Notes under the pieces: generated by a model
Database searches by the model: none
Told to the model about the DNA's origin: nothing
Seen by the model: the letters and a program-made list of their open reading frames with translations, nothing else
Position numbers and translations under genes: made by a program
Part shown: positions 5,055 to 10,835 of the stretch, piece after piece
How positions within the stretch are numbered: the first letter of the stretch is position 1
Layout of the letters: the number at the start of each line of letters is the position of its first letter
From: DASVHF01 sp036382695
Lineage (GTDB): Bacteria; Patescibacteriota; Microgenomatia; Woykebacterales; RBG-16-39-9b
Assembly (NCBI GenBank): GCA_036382695.1
Contig: DASVHF010000044.1
Coordinates: forward strand, 1 to 11,555
Direction of reading: 5' to 3'
DNA: 11,555 nt

Positions 5055-5921
5055 ATGAAAAAGTACCTGCCGGCAAGCTTGTTGATAATAGCAACGCTCG
5101 TAATAGTCGGGGCACTAGGTTTTCTTACATGGCGTTTTTTTCAAGGCAGATCAACCCAACCTCCACAACAAATTCCAACCAAACTAGATACGAAAGAGAA
5201 ACGGGCCGAACAACAAGAAGTAATGTTCGAAACCATCAAGGAAATTTTCAGCCAAGAGTCTCCTGGCACAAGCTTTTCCCTAGCGGTGTTTGACCTTAAG
5301 CATAATGAATACTTTGGCCTAGACGATAAAGTCCCCCAGCACGCAGCCAGTGTTTCAAAAATCCTTACAGCGGTTTATGTTTTCAATCAAGTAGAAAAAG
5401 GTGAGGCAAGCCTTGCTGACCCTATGGGTGCTTACAACGTTGAATTTCAGCTTGAAAAGACAGTGAAGCGAAGCGAACCAGAAACATGGGCTTTGCTCGA
5501 CGAAAGATTTAAACCAGAGGATCAAAATAAATTCGCTACCAGCATTGGCCTAACTACCACCGATATAAGAATAGGCAAAAACCTGATGTCACCAAAAGAT
5601 GTCGCCGTCCTACTTAAAAAATTGGCCAAAGGTGAAATTCTCACTGAAAGTAATCGGAATAAACTTTTTTCCTACATGCAAAAAACCGAAAGCGAAGACT
5701 TTTTCTCACCAGCTTTCAAGCTAGAAGGCGTCACCTTTTATCACAAAACCGGGAAGTATTTGGGTGAAGGACATGATGCAGCAATCGTCCAGCACCAATC
5801 CAATCCGTTTGTGTTGGTAGTTTTTAGTAACAATAATACAAACCCAAATTTAATCGGCCGTGGAACGGTGCTGACAAAGGTAGCCAGCAGGGTTTATGAG
5901 TATTTTAGTGAACTAGATTGA
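5055..5921 (+). CDS. Membrane-anchored class-A-beta-lactamase-fold serine hydrolase
   Basis: The 288-aa protein has an N-terminal signal anchor (about 5-28), a short linker rich in Pro/Gln/Thr/Lys, and a serine hydrolase domain from about 55. The active-site SxxK is S99-V-S-K102 in QHAASVSKILTAVYVF. The third motif is K231-T-G233 in FYHKTGK. At the place of the SDN motif the sequence reads S140-E141-P142 (VKRSEPETWALLDERF), so the usual Asn is missing. No class A omega-loop ExxLN Glu is apparent. It is therefore more likely an envelope hydrolase or transpeptidase-related protein acting outside the membrane, perhaps on peptidoglycan, than a true beta-lactamase. It probably leads a unit with the small membrane protein and the macrodomain gene. 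Confidence 0.85.
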   Translation: MKKYLPASLLIIATLVIVGALGFLTWRFFQGRSTQPPQQIPTKLDTKEKRAEQQEVMFETIKEIFSQESPGTSFSLAVFDLKHNEYFGLDDKVPQHAASVSKILTAVYVFNQVEKGEASLADPMGAYNVEFQLEKTVKRSEPETWALLDERFKPEDQNKFATSIGLTTTDIRIGKNLMSPKDVAVLLKKLAKGEILTESNRNKLFSYMQKTESEDFFSPAFKLEGVTFYHKTGKYLGEGHDAAIVQHQSNPFVLVVFSNNNTNPNLIGRGTVLTKVASRVYEYFSELD

Positions 5922-5922
5922 C

Positions 5923-5935
5923 AGAAAGGAGGTGA
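5923..5935 (+). promoter_or_regulatory. Strong Shine-Dalgarno AGAAAGGAGGTGA
   Basis: Thirteen nt fully complementary to a typical bacterial 16S rRNA 3' tail (UCACCUCCUUUCU). It lies 4 nt before ATG 5940 and decides the start of the 56-aa gene. The same 13-mer occurs at 9571 and 10812. Confidence 0.9.
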
Positions 5936-5939
5936 CAAA

Positions 5940-6110
5940 ATGGACAAAAAGACTTTAAGTACTGGTCTTATTGTATTATCAGTAATAGCAGCTGTTCTTG
6001 GAGCTTTGGATTATCTAGCTGATTACTCTGTTCTCGGTCTTGGAGCAGATTCTTGGATAGTTGTAGCAGCTGCCCTTGGCATCTACGCCATCTACACAAA
6101 AGTGGCTTAA
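5940..6110 (+). CDS. Small two-helix membrane protein (56 aa)
   Basis: A short gene with one of the best ribosome sites in the window. The product starts MDKKTLSTG and has a first hydrophobic helix at about 9-26, a short loop with acidic residues (LDYLADYS), and a second helix at about 38-53, ending TKVA. The short basic N-terminus and the Lys near the C-terminus suggest a hairpin with both ends inside. I do not recognise a family. It lies 18 nt after the serine hydrolase stop and 16 nt before the macrodomain start, so it is an internal cistron. The exceptional Shine-Dalgarno suggests high expression, which is inference. Confidence 0.8.
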   Translation: MDKKTLSTGLIVLSVIAAVLGALDYLADYSVLGLGADSWIVVAAALGIYAIYTKVA

Positions 6111-6126
6111 TGCTTGTTACTCGCTA

Positions 6127-6612
6127 ATGAAACTAGTTTTAGGCGATATAACGCAAATATCTGCCGATGCGATAGTTAATGCTGCAAATACGCAGCTGCG
6201 ACATGGTGGAGGAGTAGCAGCAGCAATTGTACGTGTCGGTGGACAAATCGTCCAAGACGAAAGTGACAAAATCGGTTGGTGTGATATTGGCAAGGCCGCA
6301 GTTACGGGAGCAGGAAACCTGCCTGCCAAATGCGTCATTCATATCCCCACAATTGATTACAAAACTGGTAAAAGAGCAGATTTGGATGATATCAAAAAAG
6401 GGATGTTATCTGCTCTAGAAATTGCTAAAAATACAAATTGTAAGAAGGTCGCCTTCCCACTTCTCGGCGCTGGAGTTGTCGGATTGCCTGTAGAAGATGT
6501 CGCAAAGGCAATGAAGGAAGCTGCTGATAGCATCCCCGAGATCGAATCAATCCTCGTCATCCGCTCCCAAACTGATTACGGCTCCCTTAAAAATTTTTTC
6601 AATCGACTATAA
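6127..6612 (+). CDS. Macrodomain protein, Af1521-like
   Basis: The 161-aa protein is a stand-alone macrodomain that should bind ADP-ribose or derivatives. Seen are GDITQISADAIVNAANTQL (6-24) with D7, I8 and N18/N21; the phosphate loop HGGGVAAAI (26-34); CVIHIPTIDY in the core; and the second loop PLLGAGVVGLPVEDVAKAM. The loop HGGGVAxAI resembles archaeal Af1521 rather than the YmdB/MacroD type GGGVDGAI, so the Asp linked to O-acetyl-ADP-ribose deacetylation is Ala here. Binding, or hydrolysis of ADP-ribosyl-glutamate as reported for Af1521, is possible. The frame is open upstream to 6076 inside the previous gene, but family alignment starts at ATG 6127. No ADP-ribosyltransferase, DarT-like toxin or sirtuin is nearby. 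Confidence 0.9.
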   Translation: MKLVLGDITQISADAIVNAANTQLRHGGGVAAAIVRVGGQIVQDESDKIGWCDIGKAAVTGAGNLPAKCVIHIPTIDYKTGKRADLDDIKKGMLSALEIAKNTNCKKVAFPLLGAGVVGLPVEDVAKAMKEAADSIPEIESILVIRSQTDYGSLKNFFNRL

Positions 6613-6613
6613 T
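6608..6613 (+). promoter_or_regulatory. Consensus -10 box of the SGNH gene
   Basis: A perfect TATAAT that shares its bases with the TAA stop of the macrodomain gene (6610-6612). The ATG of the next gene is 7 nt downstream. No convincing -35 is seen. The position predicts a leaderless transcript. Confidence 0.6.
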
Positions 6614-6620
6614 CATTAAG

Positions 6621-7238
6621 ATGACTAAGATTTTAGTTGGCCTTTTTCTAATTTTACTGGTTGGTTTTGCAGTCTGGTTTTTCTTCAGAAGAAGCGAGCC
6701 TGTCGAGAAGGTAACCAAAGAAGGTCCAATTATCTTTTTCGGCAATAGCCTTACTGCTGGGTCTGGAGCAGGAGAAGGAGAAGATTTTCCATCGCTTGTT
6801 GCGAAGGAATTAAAGATGACTAGCGTAATTAATGCTGGAATATCAGGCGACACCACGCAGACTGCTTTAAACCGATTAAAAACTGATGTGTTGGACAAGA
6901 GTCCTTCTCTTGTAGTCGTAGAACTTTCTGGAAATGACTTTTTACAGGGAATTGATCCAGAAACAACCATAAATAATCTTGACTTGACCGCCAAGCAGAT
7001 CAGTCAAACCGGCTCAAAGATAGCCCTTGTTCATATCCACTTTTTAAGAAACGCTAACGAATATAAGGCGGGCTTTGAGAAAATTTCTGAAAAATACAAT
7101 GCGCCAGTGGCTTGGTCTGTTTTAGCTGGGATCGTAGGAAACCCATCACTGATGGCCGACAATATTCACCCAAACGCTGCAGGTTACAAAATTATGGCCC
7201 AACGCATAGCCAAAGTTTTGAAACCTCTCCTTCAATAA
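6621..7238 (+). CDS. Membrane-anchored SGNH-family esterase/lipase (TesA-like)
   Basis: The 205-aa protein has an N-terminal anchor (about 4-22, then RR) and a single SGNH hydrolase domain, with the active site expected outside the membrane. Block I is FFGNSLTAGSGAG with nucleophile S43; the usual GDSL Asp is Asn (N42). Block II is NAGISGDTT with oxyanion Gly G73. Block III is ELSGNDFLQG with N105. Block V is DNIHPNAAGY with D180 and H183. All four catalytic elements are therefore present. The overall pattern is closest to the TesA/arylesterase group, which acts on acyl esters or thioesters; the native substrate cannot be read. It follows the macrodomain gene by 8 nt but has its own -10 box overlapping that stop codon. 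Confidence 0.9.
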   Translation: MTKILVGLFLILLVGFAVWFFFRRSEPVEKVTKEGPIIFFGNSLTAGSGAGEGEDFPSLVAKELKMTSVINAGISGDTTQTALNRLKTDVLDKSPSLVVVELSGNDFLQGIDPETTINNLDLTAKQISQTGSKIALVHIHFLRNANEYKAGFEKISEKYNAPVAWSVLAGIVGNPSLMADNIHPNAAGYKIMAQRIAKVLKPLLQ

Positions 7239-7266
7239 GCTTATCTTTCCTTTACACTAAAAATCT

Positions 7267-7272
7267 TATAAA
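7267..7272 (+). promoter_or_regulatory. Candidate -10 box of the adenosyltransferase gene
   Basis: TATAAA lies 9 nt before ATG 7282 in the 43-nt gap after the SGNH gene. No -35 match is found at 16-18 nt. No Shine-Dalgarno is present, which fits the leaderless pattern of the window. Confidence 0.4.
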
Positions 7273-7281
7273 CTCTTACTG

Positions 7282-7842
7282 ATGAAAAAGGTACGAATTT
7301 ACACCAGAAAAGGGGACAGGGGCAAAACTTCGCTAATTTTCGGCACTAGGGTGAGTAAGGACCACCCGAGAGTAAACGCCTACGGATCAGTCGACGAGCT
7401 GAATGCAAGCCTCGGTGTTGCAATTTCCTTCATTCGAGACAAAAGAATCGTAAAAATACTGCAAAGTATTCAAAATGAACTCTTCAACATTGGTGTTGAG
7501 CTTGCTAGTCAGAAAAAACTCAGGAAAAATACAAGTGGCTATTATAAATTAAAACAGTCTAAAATAGAGGAATTGGAGAATATTATTGATCAATATGACC
7601 AAAATCTTCTTCCGCTACAAACATTTATATTGCCTTCTGGTACAAATACGTCTAGCTACCTACACCTAACTCGAACCGTCAGCCGTCGAACTGAAAGGGA
7701 AGTGGCCGCATTAGCAAAGAGAGAAGAGGTGAACCCGAATATTCTTGCTTATTTAAACCGCTTGTCGGACTTACTTTTTGTCTTAGCGAGAACCTTAAAT
7801 AAAAAGGCTGGCGGGGAGGAAGTAACTTGGAAAAAAGAATGA
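7282..7842 (+). CDS. PduO-type cob(I)alamin adenosyltransferase
   Basis: The 186-aa protein matches the PduO/ATR family, which transfers the adenosyl group of ATP to cob(I)alamin to make coenzyme B12. Seen are the ATP-binding N-terminal TRKGDRGKTSLIFG (8-21), the KDHPRVNAYGSVDELNASLG block (26-45), FILPSGTNTSSYLHLTRTVSRRTERE (115-140, read in two parts) and YLNRLSDLLFVLAR (157-170). The usual Cys in the RxxCRRAER element is Ser (S134). The length is normal for a single-domain enzyme. No other cobalamin gene is visible, so it may serve salvage for one B12-dependent enzyme elsewhere; that is inference. Its stop overlaps a possible ATG of CapA (ATGA at 7839-7842), and the CapA Shine-Dalgarno lies inside its last codons. 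Confidence 0.93.
   Translation: MKKVRIYTRKGDRGKTSLIFGTRVSKDHPRVNAYGSVDELNASLGVAISFIRDKRIVKILQSIQNELFNIGVELASQKKLRKNTSGYYKLKQSKIEELENIIDQYDQNLLPLQTFILPSGTNTSSYLHLTRTVSRRTEREVAALAKREEVNPNILAYLNRLSDLLFVLARTLNKKAGGEEVTWKKE
7815..7820 (+). promoter_or_regulatory. Shine-Dalgarno favouring TTG 7827 for CapA
   Basis: GGAGGA lies 6 nt before TTG 7827, a normal spacing, but 18 nt before ATG 7839, which is too far. It therefore favours the TTG start, although the ATGA overlap at 7839 allows coupled initiation. Confidence 0.6.
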
Positions 7843-8939
7843 CAAACCAGCCTATGATCGATAGACTCCCTGTCAAATATTTTATCTCGAAGCTAATTTT
7901 TATTAGTGCTGTTTTCGCTATAACCATCATTCTTTTTACAAATTTTGACACAGGATATTTAATTACTGATGAGCCTCAAACTAAGCTACCTCCCGCTGCA
8001 CCAAAAGTAAGATTAGAATCTATTTTTACTAAACCAAACAACATTGATGAATTGGATAAAGACAAGATTGTTACTTTAATTGCCACTGGGGACGTTATTC
8101 CTGCAAGGGGAGCAAATTGGCCAGCGGTTACAAGCGGCGATTTTACTTACAACTGGAAGAAAACTGCTTCGCTGTTAGCAGGAGGGGATATTACTTTAAT
8201 AAATCTGGAAGCGCCTTTAATCAAAAATTGTAAGTTGATGACAGAGGGTATGACTTTTTGTGGCGATGCCCGGCATATTAAAGGGTTGGTTTTTGCTGGA
8301 GTTGATACGGTCTCTATAGCAAATAATCACATTGATAATTTTGGTCTTCCTGGAAGAGACGAAACAACATTGCTGCTCGAAGAAGCAAAAATCGGCTGGA
8401 GTGGGTTCGGAAATTTGGACATTCGCGTGGCGAAGAGAATTAAATTTGGCTTTTTAGCCTTCAATGGAATCGAAATCCCTTTTGATCGAGAACAAATAAA
8501 AAGTGAAATAAAAGAAGCTAAAGGAAAGGTCGACGTCTTGGTAGTTTCTGCCCACTGGGGAGACGAATATGTCCTCACGCCAAGAAAATATGGAAATATT
8601 GCGCCAGACGATCCTCAAGAAATTGGACATTTGATGATCGACGCCGGCGCAGACCTAATAATCGGAAATCATCCTCACACCGTCCAAGGGGTAGAAATCT
8701 ACCAAGGAACATTGATTACCTACGCCCACGGAAATTTTATCTTCGACCAAACCTGGAGCCAAGAAACCCAAGAAGGCGTGGTAGGGGAATATACTTTTTA
8801 TAATGGCCAACTTGCAAACGCAAAATTCCACCCAATACTCGTTGACGTATCTTACCAACCTCGCTTTCTCTCCGAAAAAGAAGGTCAGCACATTCTCGGC
8901 CGCATGCTCCAATCCTCAAAACTAATATCAGAGAAATAG
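7827..8939 (+). CDS. Membrane-anchored CapA/PgsA-family protein
   Basis: The 370-aa protein (366 if ATG 7839 is used) has a signal anchor at about 20-38 and a linker. The CapA metallophosphoesterase-like domain (PF09587) runs from about 80 to 340. Its motifs appear in order: ATGDVIPARG (86-95), INLEAPL (125-131), ANNHIDNFG (165-173), SAHWGDEY (241-248), IIGNHPHTVQGVE (278-290) and YAHGNFIFDQ (299-308). These carry the family's conserved Asp, Asn, Glu and His. CapA proteins are tied to poly-gamma-glutamate or other capsule synthesis in some Firmicutes, but many homologues lack capBC partners, and none are seen here. An extracytoplasmic hydrolase role on an envelope polymer is plausible. It is co-transcribed with the adenosyltransferase. 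I see no obvious functional link between the two. Confidence 0.88.
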   Translation: MEKRMTNQPMIDRLPVKYFISKLIFISAVFAITIILFTNFDTGYLITDEPQTKLPPAAPKVRLESIFTKPNNIDELDKDKIVTLIATGDVIPARGANWPAVTSGDFTYNWKKTASLLAGGDITLINLEAPLIKNCKLMTEGMTFCGDARHIKGLVFAGVDTVSIANNHIDNFGLPGRDETTLLLEEAKIGWSGFGNLDIRVAKRIKFGFLAFNGIEIPFDREQIKSEIKEAKGKVDVLVVSAHWGDEYVLTPRKYGNIAPDDPQEIGHLMIDAGADLIIGNHPHTVQGVEIYQGTLITYAHGNFIFDQTWSQETQEGVVGEYTFYNGQLANAKFHPILVDVSYQPRFLSEKEGQHILGRMLQSSKLISEK

Positions 8940-8943
8940 TCTT

Positions 8944-8972
8944 TTGCCTTTTTGCCGTTTCCTTGATAAACT
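8944..8972 (+). promoter_or_regulatory. Promoter of the LOG gene
   Basis: TTGCCT (8944-8949), a 17-nt spacer and TAAACT (8967-8972), with ATG 8979 after 6 nt. There is no Shine-Dalgarno. The box sequences nearly repeat those at 5016-5045, and the geometry predicts a leaderless mRNA. Confidence 0.6.
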
Positions 8973-8978
8973 ATTTTT

Positions 8979-9569
8979 ATGAGTTTCAAAATTTGCGTTT
9001 CCGGTGCTGCGGAAGGAGGGTGCCTCACCCCTACAACTTTAGAAAAGGCCGAAAAAGTCGGGCAAGCAATAGCAAAAGCCGGTGCTATACTAGTCACCGG
9101 TGCAACCAGCGGCATTCCTCATGCCGCCACTAAAGGGGCGAAAGAGGTAGGTGGCGTTTCAATCGGTTTTTCTCCTGCTGCTAGCAGAACCGATCACATC
9201 AATCGTTACAAACTACCCACAAGTTATCTTGACCTAACAGTCTACACAGGTTTTGGCTACGCGGGAAGAAATCTAATTTTAACTAGGAGCGCCGATGCTG
9301 TTATTATTATTTGTGGTCGTATCGGAACCCTAAATGAATTCACAGTCGCTTTTGAAGATAGAAAACCTATAGGCGTCTTGGAAGACTCCGGCGGTATGGC
9401 TGATGAGATAGAAGATATAACACGTATTGCCCACAAACATCAATGCCGAGTACTTTATGAATCCGATCCAAAAAAATTGGTAGACGAGCTAATCGAAGAT
9501 TTAAAGGGGAAATATAAAAAGGACGTTGGAAAACTCACCCCAGTAAAAACTGTCGAAAATCCTGAGTGA
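8979..9569 (+). CDS. LOG/SLOG-family protein (TIGR00725-like)
   Basis: The 196-aa protein has the Rossmann-like LOG (lysine-decarboxylase-like, SLOG) fold. Seen are KICVSGAAEGG (4-14), LVTGATSGIPHAATKGAKEVGG (38-59, in two blocks), GYAGRNLILTRSADAVIIICG (93-113) and the signature GRIGTLNE (113-120), a variant of PGGxGTxxE. Candidate catalytic residues R97 and E120 are retained. Classical LOG enzymes release cytokinin bases from their nucleoside monophosphates. The SLOG superfamily also includes sensors of nucleotide-derived ligands. The absence of the PGG, here CGR, makes a plain LOG phosphoribohydrolase less certain. It leads a two-gene unit with the EF-Tu domain-2-like protein, 16 nt downstream. 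Confidence 0.85.
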   Translation: MSFKICVSGAAEGGCLTPTTLEKAEKVGQAIAKAGAILVTGATSGIPHAATKGAKEVGGVSIGFSPAASRTDHINRYKLPTSYLDLTVYTGFGYAGRNLILTRSADAVIIICGRIGTLNEFTVAFEDRKPIGVLEDSGGMADEIEDITRIAHKHQCRVLYESDPKKLVDELIEDLKGKYKKDVGKLTPVKTVENPE

Positions 9570-9570
9570 A

Positions 9571-9583
9571 AGAAAGGAGGTGA
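9571..9583 (+). promoter_or_regulatory. Strong Shine-Dalgarno AGAAAGGAGGTGA
   Basis: The second identical copy of the 13-mer, 2 nt before ATG 9586 (GGAGG-to-ATG spacing 5 nt). It fixes the start at 9586 and excludes the in-frame GTG at 9580, which lies inside it. Confidence 0.9.
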
Positions 9584-9585
9584 AC

Positions 9586-9840
9586 ATGAAAGAAACACAG
9601 GTCGGCACAATTACACACTTTTACGACAAGATCAGCGTTGGTGTAATCGAACTAACAGGAAATCTAAAGGTTGGTGACAAAATTCATATCCAAGGCGCTC
9701 ACGACGATTTTGAACAGGAAGTTGAAAGTATGCAACTAGAACACGAAAACATCCAAAGCGCTAAGAAAGGTCAGGCCATCGCTATCAAGGTTGGCCAACC
9801 AGTCCACGATAACGACAAAGTTTTCAAAGTAGAGGAATAG
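9586..9840 (+). CDS. Stand-alone EF-Tu domain-2-like beta-barrel protein
   Basis: The 84-aa protein corresponds to a single domain 2 of translational GTPases (EF-Tu/EF-1A type beta-barrel). Typical strands are visible: VGTITHFYDKISVGVIELTG (7-26), LKVGDKIHIQGAHDDFEQEVESMQ (28-51, in two strands), a charged turn, then KKGQAIAIKVGQPVHDNDKVFKV. The LKVGDKI and GQAIAIKV blocks match the family closely. There is no G-domain, so it is not a GTPase. Such small proteins are annotated as translation elongation factor-like in archaea and several bacterial candidate phyla; the role is unknown. It is acidic and has no export signal. Its gene has a near-ideal Shine-Dalgarno and follows LOG directly, so it may be made at a higher level than LOG from the same mRNA. 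Confidence 0.85.
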   Translation: MKETQVGTITHFYDKISVGVIELTGNLKVGDKIHIQGAHDDFEQEVESMQLEHENIQSAKKGQAIAIKVGQPVHDNDKVFKVEE

Positions 9841-9851
9841 TTGTAAGTTAT

Positions 9852-9880
9852 AAGATTTAATTTTTAAGTCTTGGCTTTTT
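9852..9880 (+). terminator. AT-rich hairpin with T run
   Basis: AAGATTTAA (9852-9860) pairs with TTAAGTCTT (9864-9872), nine pairs with one G-U, around a TTT loop. GGC and five T follow. The stem is AT-rich, so termination would be weak. It occupies most of the 44-nt gap before the ROK gene, where I find no convincing promoter. Confidence 0.4.
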
Positions 9881-9884
9881 AATT

Positions 9885-10724
9885 ATGTTTATTGGTATTG
9901 ATATTGGTGGTACTCATATTCGAGTAGCTACAGGAGCAAGCGGTGAAATCAAAGAAAAACACGATTTCCCCACACGTGAATTCCACGCCAGTATTCAAGA
10001 GATAAAAGAAGTTGTTACAAGTATTTCTGAAAACAGCAAAATTGAATCTGTTGGGATAGCCGTCCCCGGGTTCTTAAACATCAAGCAAGGAAAGATTTTT
10101 CATTCTCCAAATTTGATCGGCTGGGATAACATTGAACTGGTCGATATTTTTTCGAAAATGTTGGGGTTGAAGGTCTACATAGGCCACGATGCTTCAGTCG
10201 CCGCCCTTGGAGAAGCCACATACGGGGTCGGGAAAGGGAAAAATCCTGTGCTTTATTTTACAGTTAGCACCGGTATTGGTAGCGGTTTAGTCGTAAATGG
10301 GAAAATATTTTATGGAATTTTCAACCCAGAGGCTGGACACCAGATTTTGAGCAGAAAAGGACCGCACCACCCTGGCGCGCCTGCTGCAGATTTGGAATCG
10401 CTTTCCTCAGGAAGCGCGCTGAAGCGGGTCTATGATAAAAACCCATCCCAAGTCGAGGGAACAAAAGAGTGGTTTGAAGCCCTCGACTGGTTGGCTATTG
10501 GCCTAACAAATTCCATACTTCATTTTTCTCCCGAAATTGTCGTAATTGGTGGAGGAATGACCAAGCATAAAGAGATTTTCTTCCCTCCTTTGAGAACAGC
10601 CCTTAAAAAATATCTAACCGAGTTGTCGCAAGTACCAATTGTCCCTTCGGGACTTGGACAGGATTCGGGAATCATCGGTGCTCTTACTTTGGCAGAAAAA
10701 GAAGGGGCTGAATTTTGCCAATAG
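9885..10724 (+). CDS. ROK-family sugar kinase lacking the zinc-binding cysteines
   Basis: The 279-aa protein is a ROK kinase (glucokinase or N-acetyl-hexosamine kinase-like), probably cytoplasmic. Phosphate-1 motif GIDIGGTHIRVA (4-15) with D6, VGIAVPG (56-62), SPNLIGWDN (74-82), catalytic D102 in GHDASVAALGEATYGVGKG, TVSTGIGSGLVVNG (126-139) and the sugar-binding E149-A-G-H152 are present. IVVIGGGM, the adenosine motif, is near the end. The ROK zinc signature CxCGxxGCxE after EAGH is missing: residues 155-172 contain no Cys, although E171 is kept at the last position. Zinc-free ROK members exist, so it may still be active. The length is slightly short for the family. Substrate cannot be read from sequence; glucose is the default guess. 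No sugar transporter is adjacent. Confidence 0.88.
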   Translation: MFIGIDIGGTHIRVATGASGEIKEKHDFPTREFHASIQEIKEVVTSISENSKIESVGIAVPGFLNIKQGKIFHSPNLIGWDNIELVDIFSKMLGLKVYIGHDASVAALGEATYGVGKGKNPVLYFTVSTGIGSGLVVNGKIFYGIFNPEAGHQILSRKGPHHPGAPAADLESLSSGSALKRVYDKNPSQVEGTKEWFEALDWLAIGLTNSILHFSPEIVVIGGGMTKHKEIFFPPLRTALKKYLTELSQVPIVPSGLGQDSGIIGALTLAEKEGAEFCQ

Positions 10725-10738
10725 TAATTTATATTATA

Positions 10739-10766
10739 TTGACACGAGTTCTTCTATACTTATACT
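10739..10766 (+). promoter_or_regulatory. Promoter of the aquaporin unit
   Basis: A perfect TTGACA (10739-10744), a 16-nt spacer and TATACT (10761-10766). Transcription should start near 10773, just before the ATG at 10776 of the leader ORF, leaving about 59 nt to the aquaporin start. Confidence 0.75.
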
Positions 10767-10775
10767 GAAATTATC

Positions 10776-10835
10776 ATGAAATTATCTGCCTTGGTTCATC
10801 TGCCCTCGGCTAGAAAGGAGGTGACCCGAGCTTGA
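10776..10835 (+). CDS. Putative 19-codon leader peptide before the aquaporin
   Basis: ATG 10776 lies 9 nt after the -10 box, the geometry of other leaderless starts in this window. It encodes MKLSALVHLPSARKEVTRA and stops with TGA at 10833-10835. The stop overlaps the TTG start of the aquaporin as TTGA. The aquaporin Shine-Dalgarno lies inside its codons 13-17, so ribosomes translating the leader would cross that site. The peptide has no run of a single amino acid that would suggest classic attenuation. It could instead be a coupling device. Whether it is translated is unproven. Confidence 0.45.
   Translation: MKLSALVHLPSARKEVTRA
10812..10824 (+). promoter_or_regulatory. Strong Shine-Dalgarno AGAAAGGAGGTGA
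   Basis: The third identical copy of the 13-mer, ending 7 nt before TTG 10832. It fixes this TTG as the aquaporin start; no in-frame ATG precedes the first membrane helix. Confidence 0.88.

Noticed and set aside
6127..6612. A DarTG-like or other ADP-ribosylation toxin/antidote system.
   Set aside because: No ADP-ribosyltransferase or toxin-like gene is adjacent. The neighbours are a serine hydrolase, a small membrane protein and an SGNH hydrolase.
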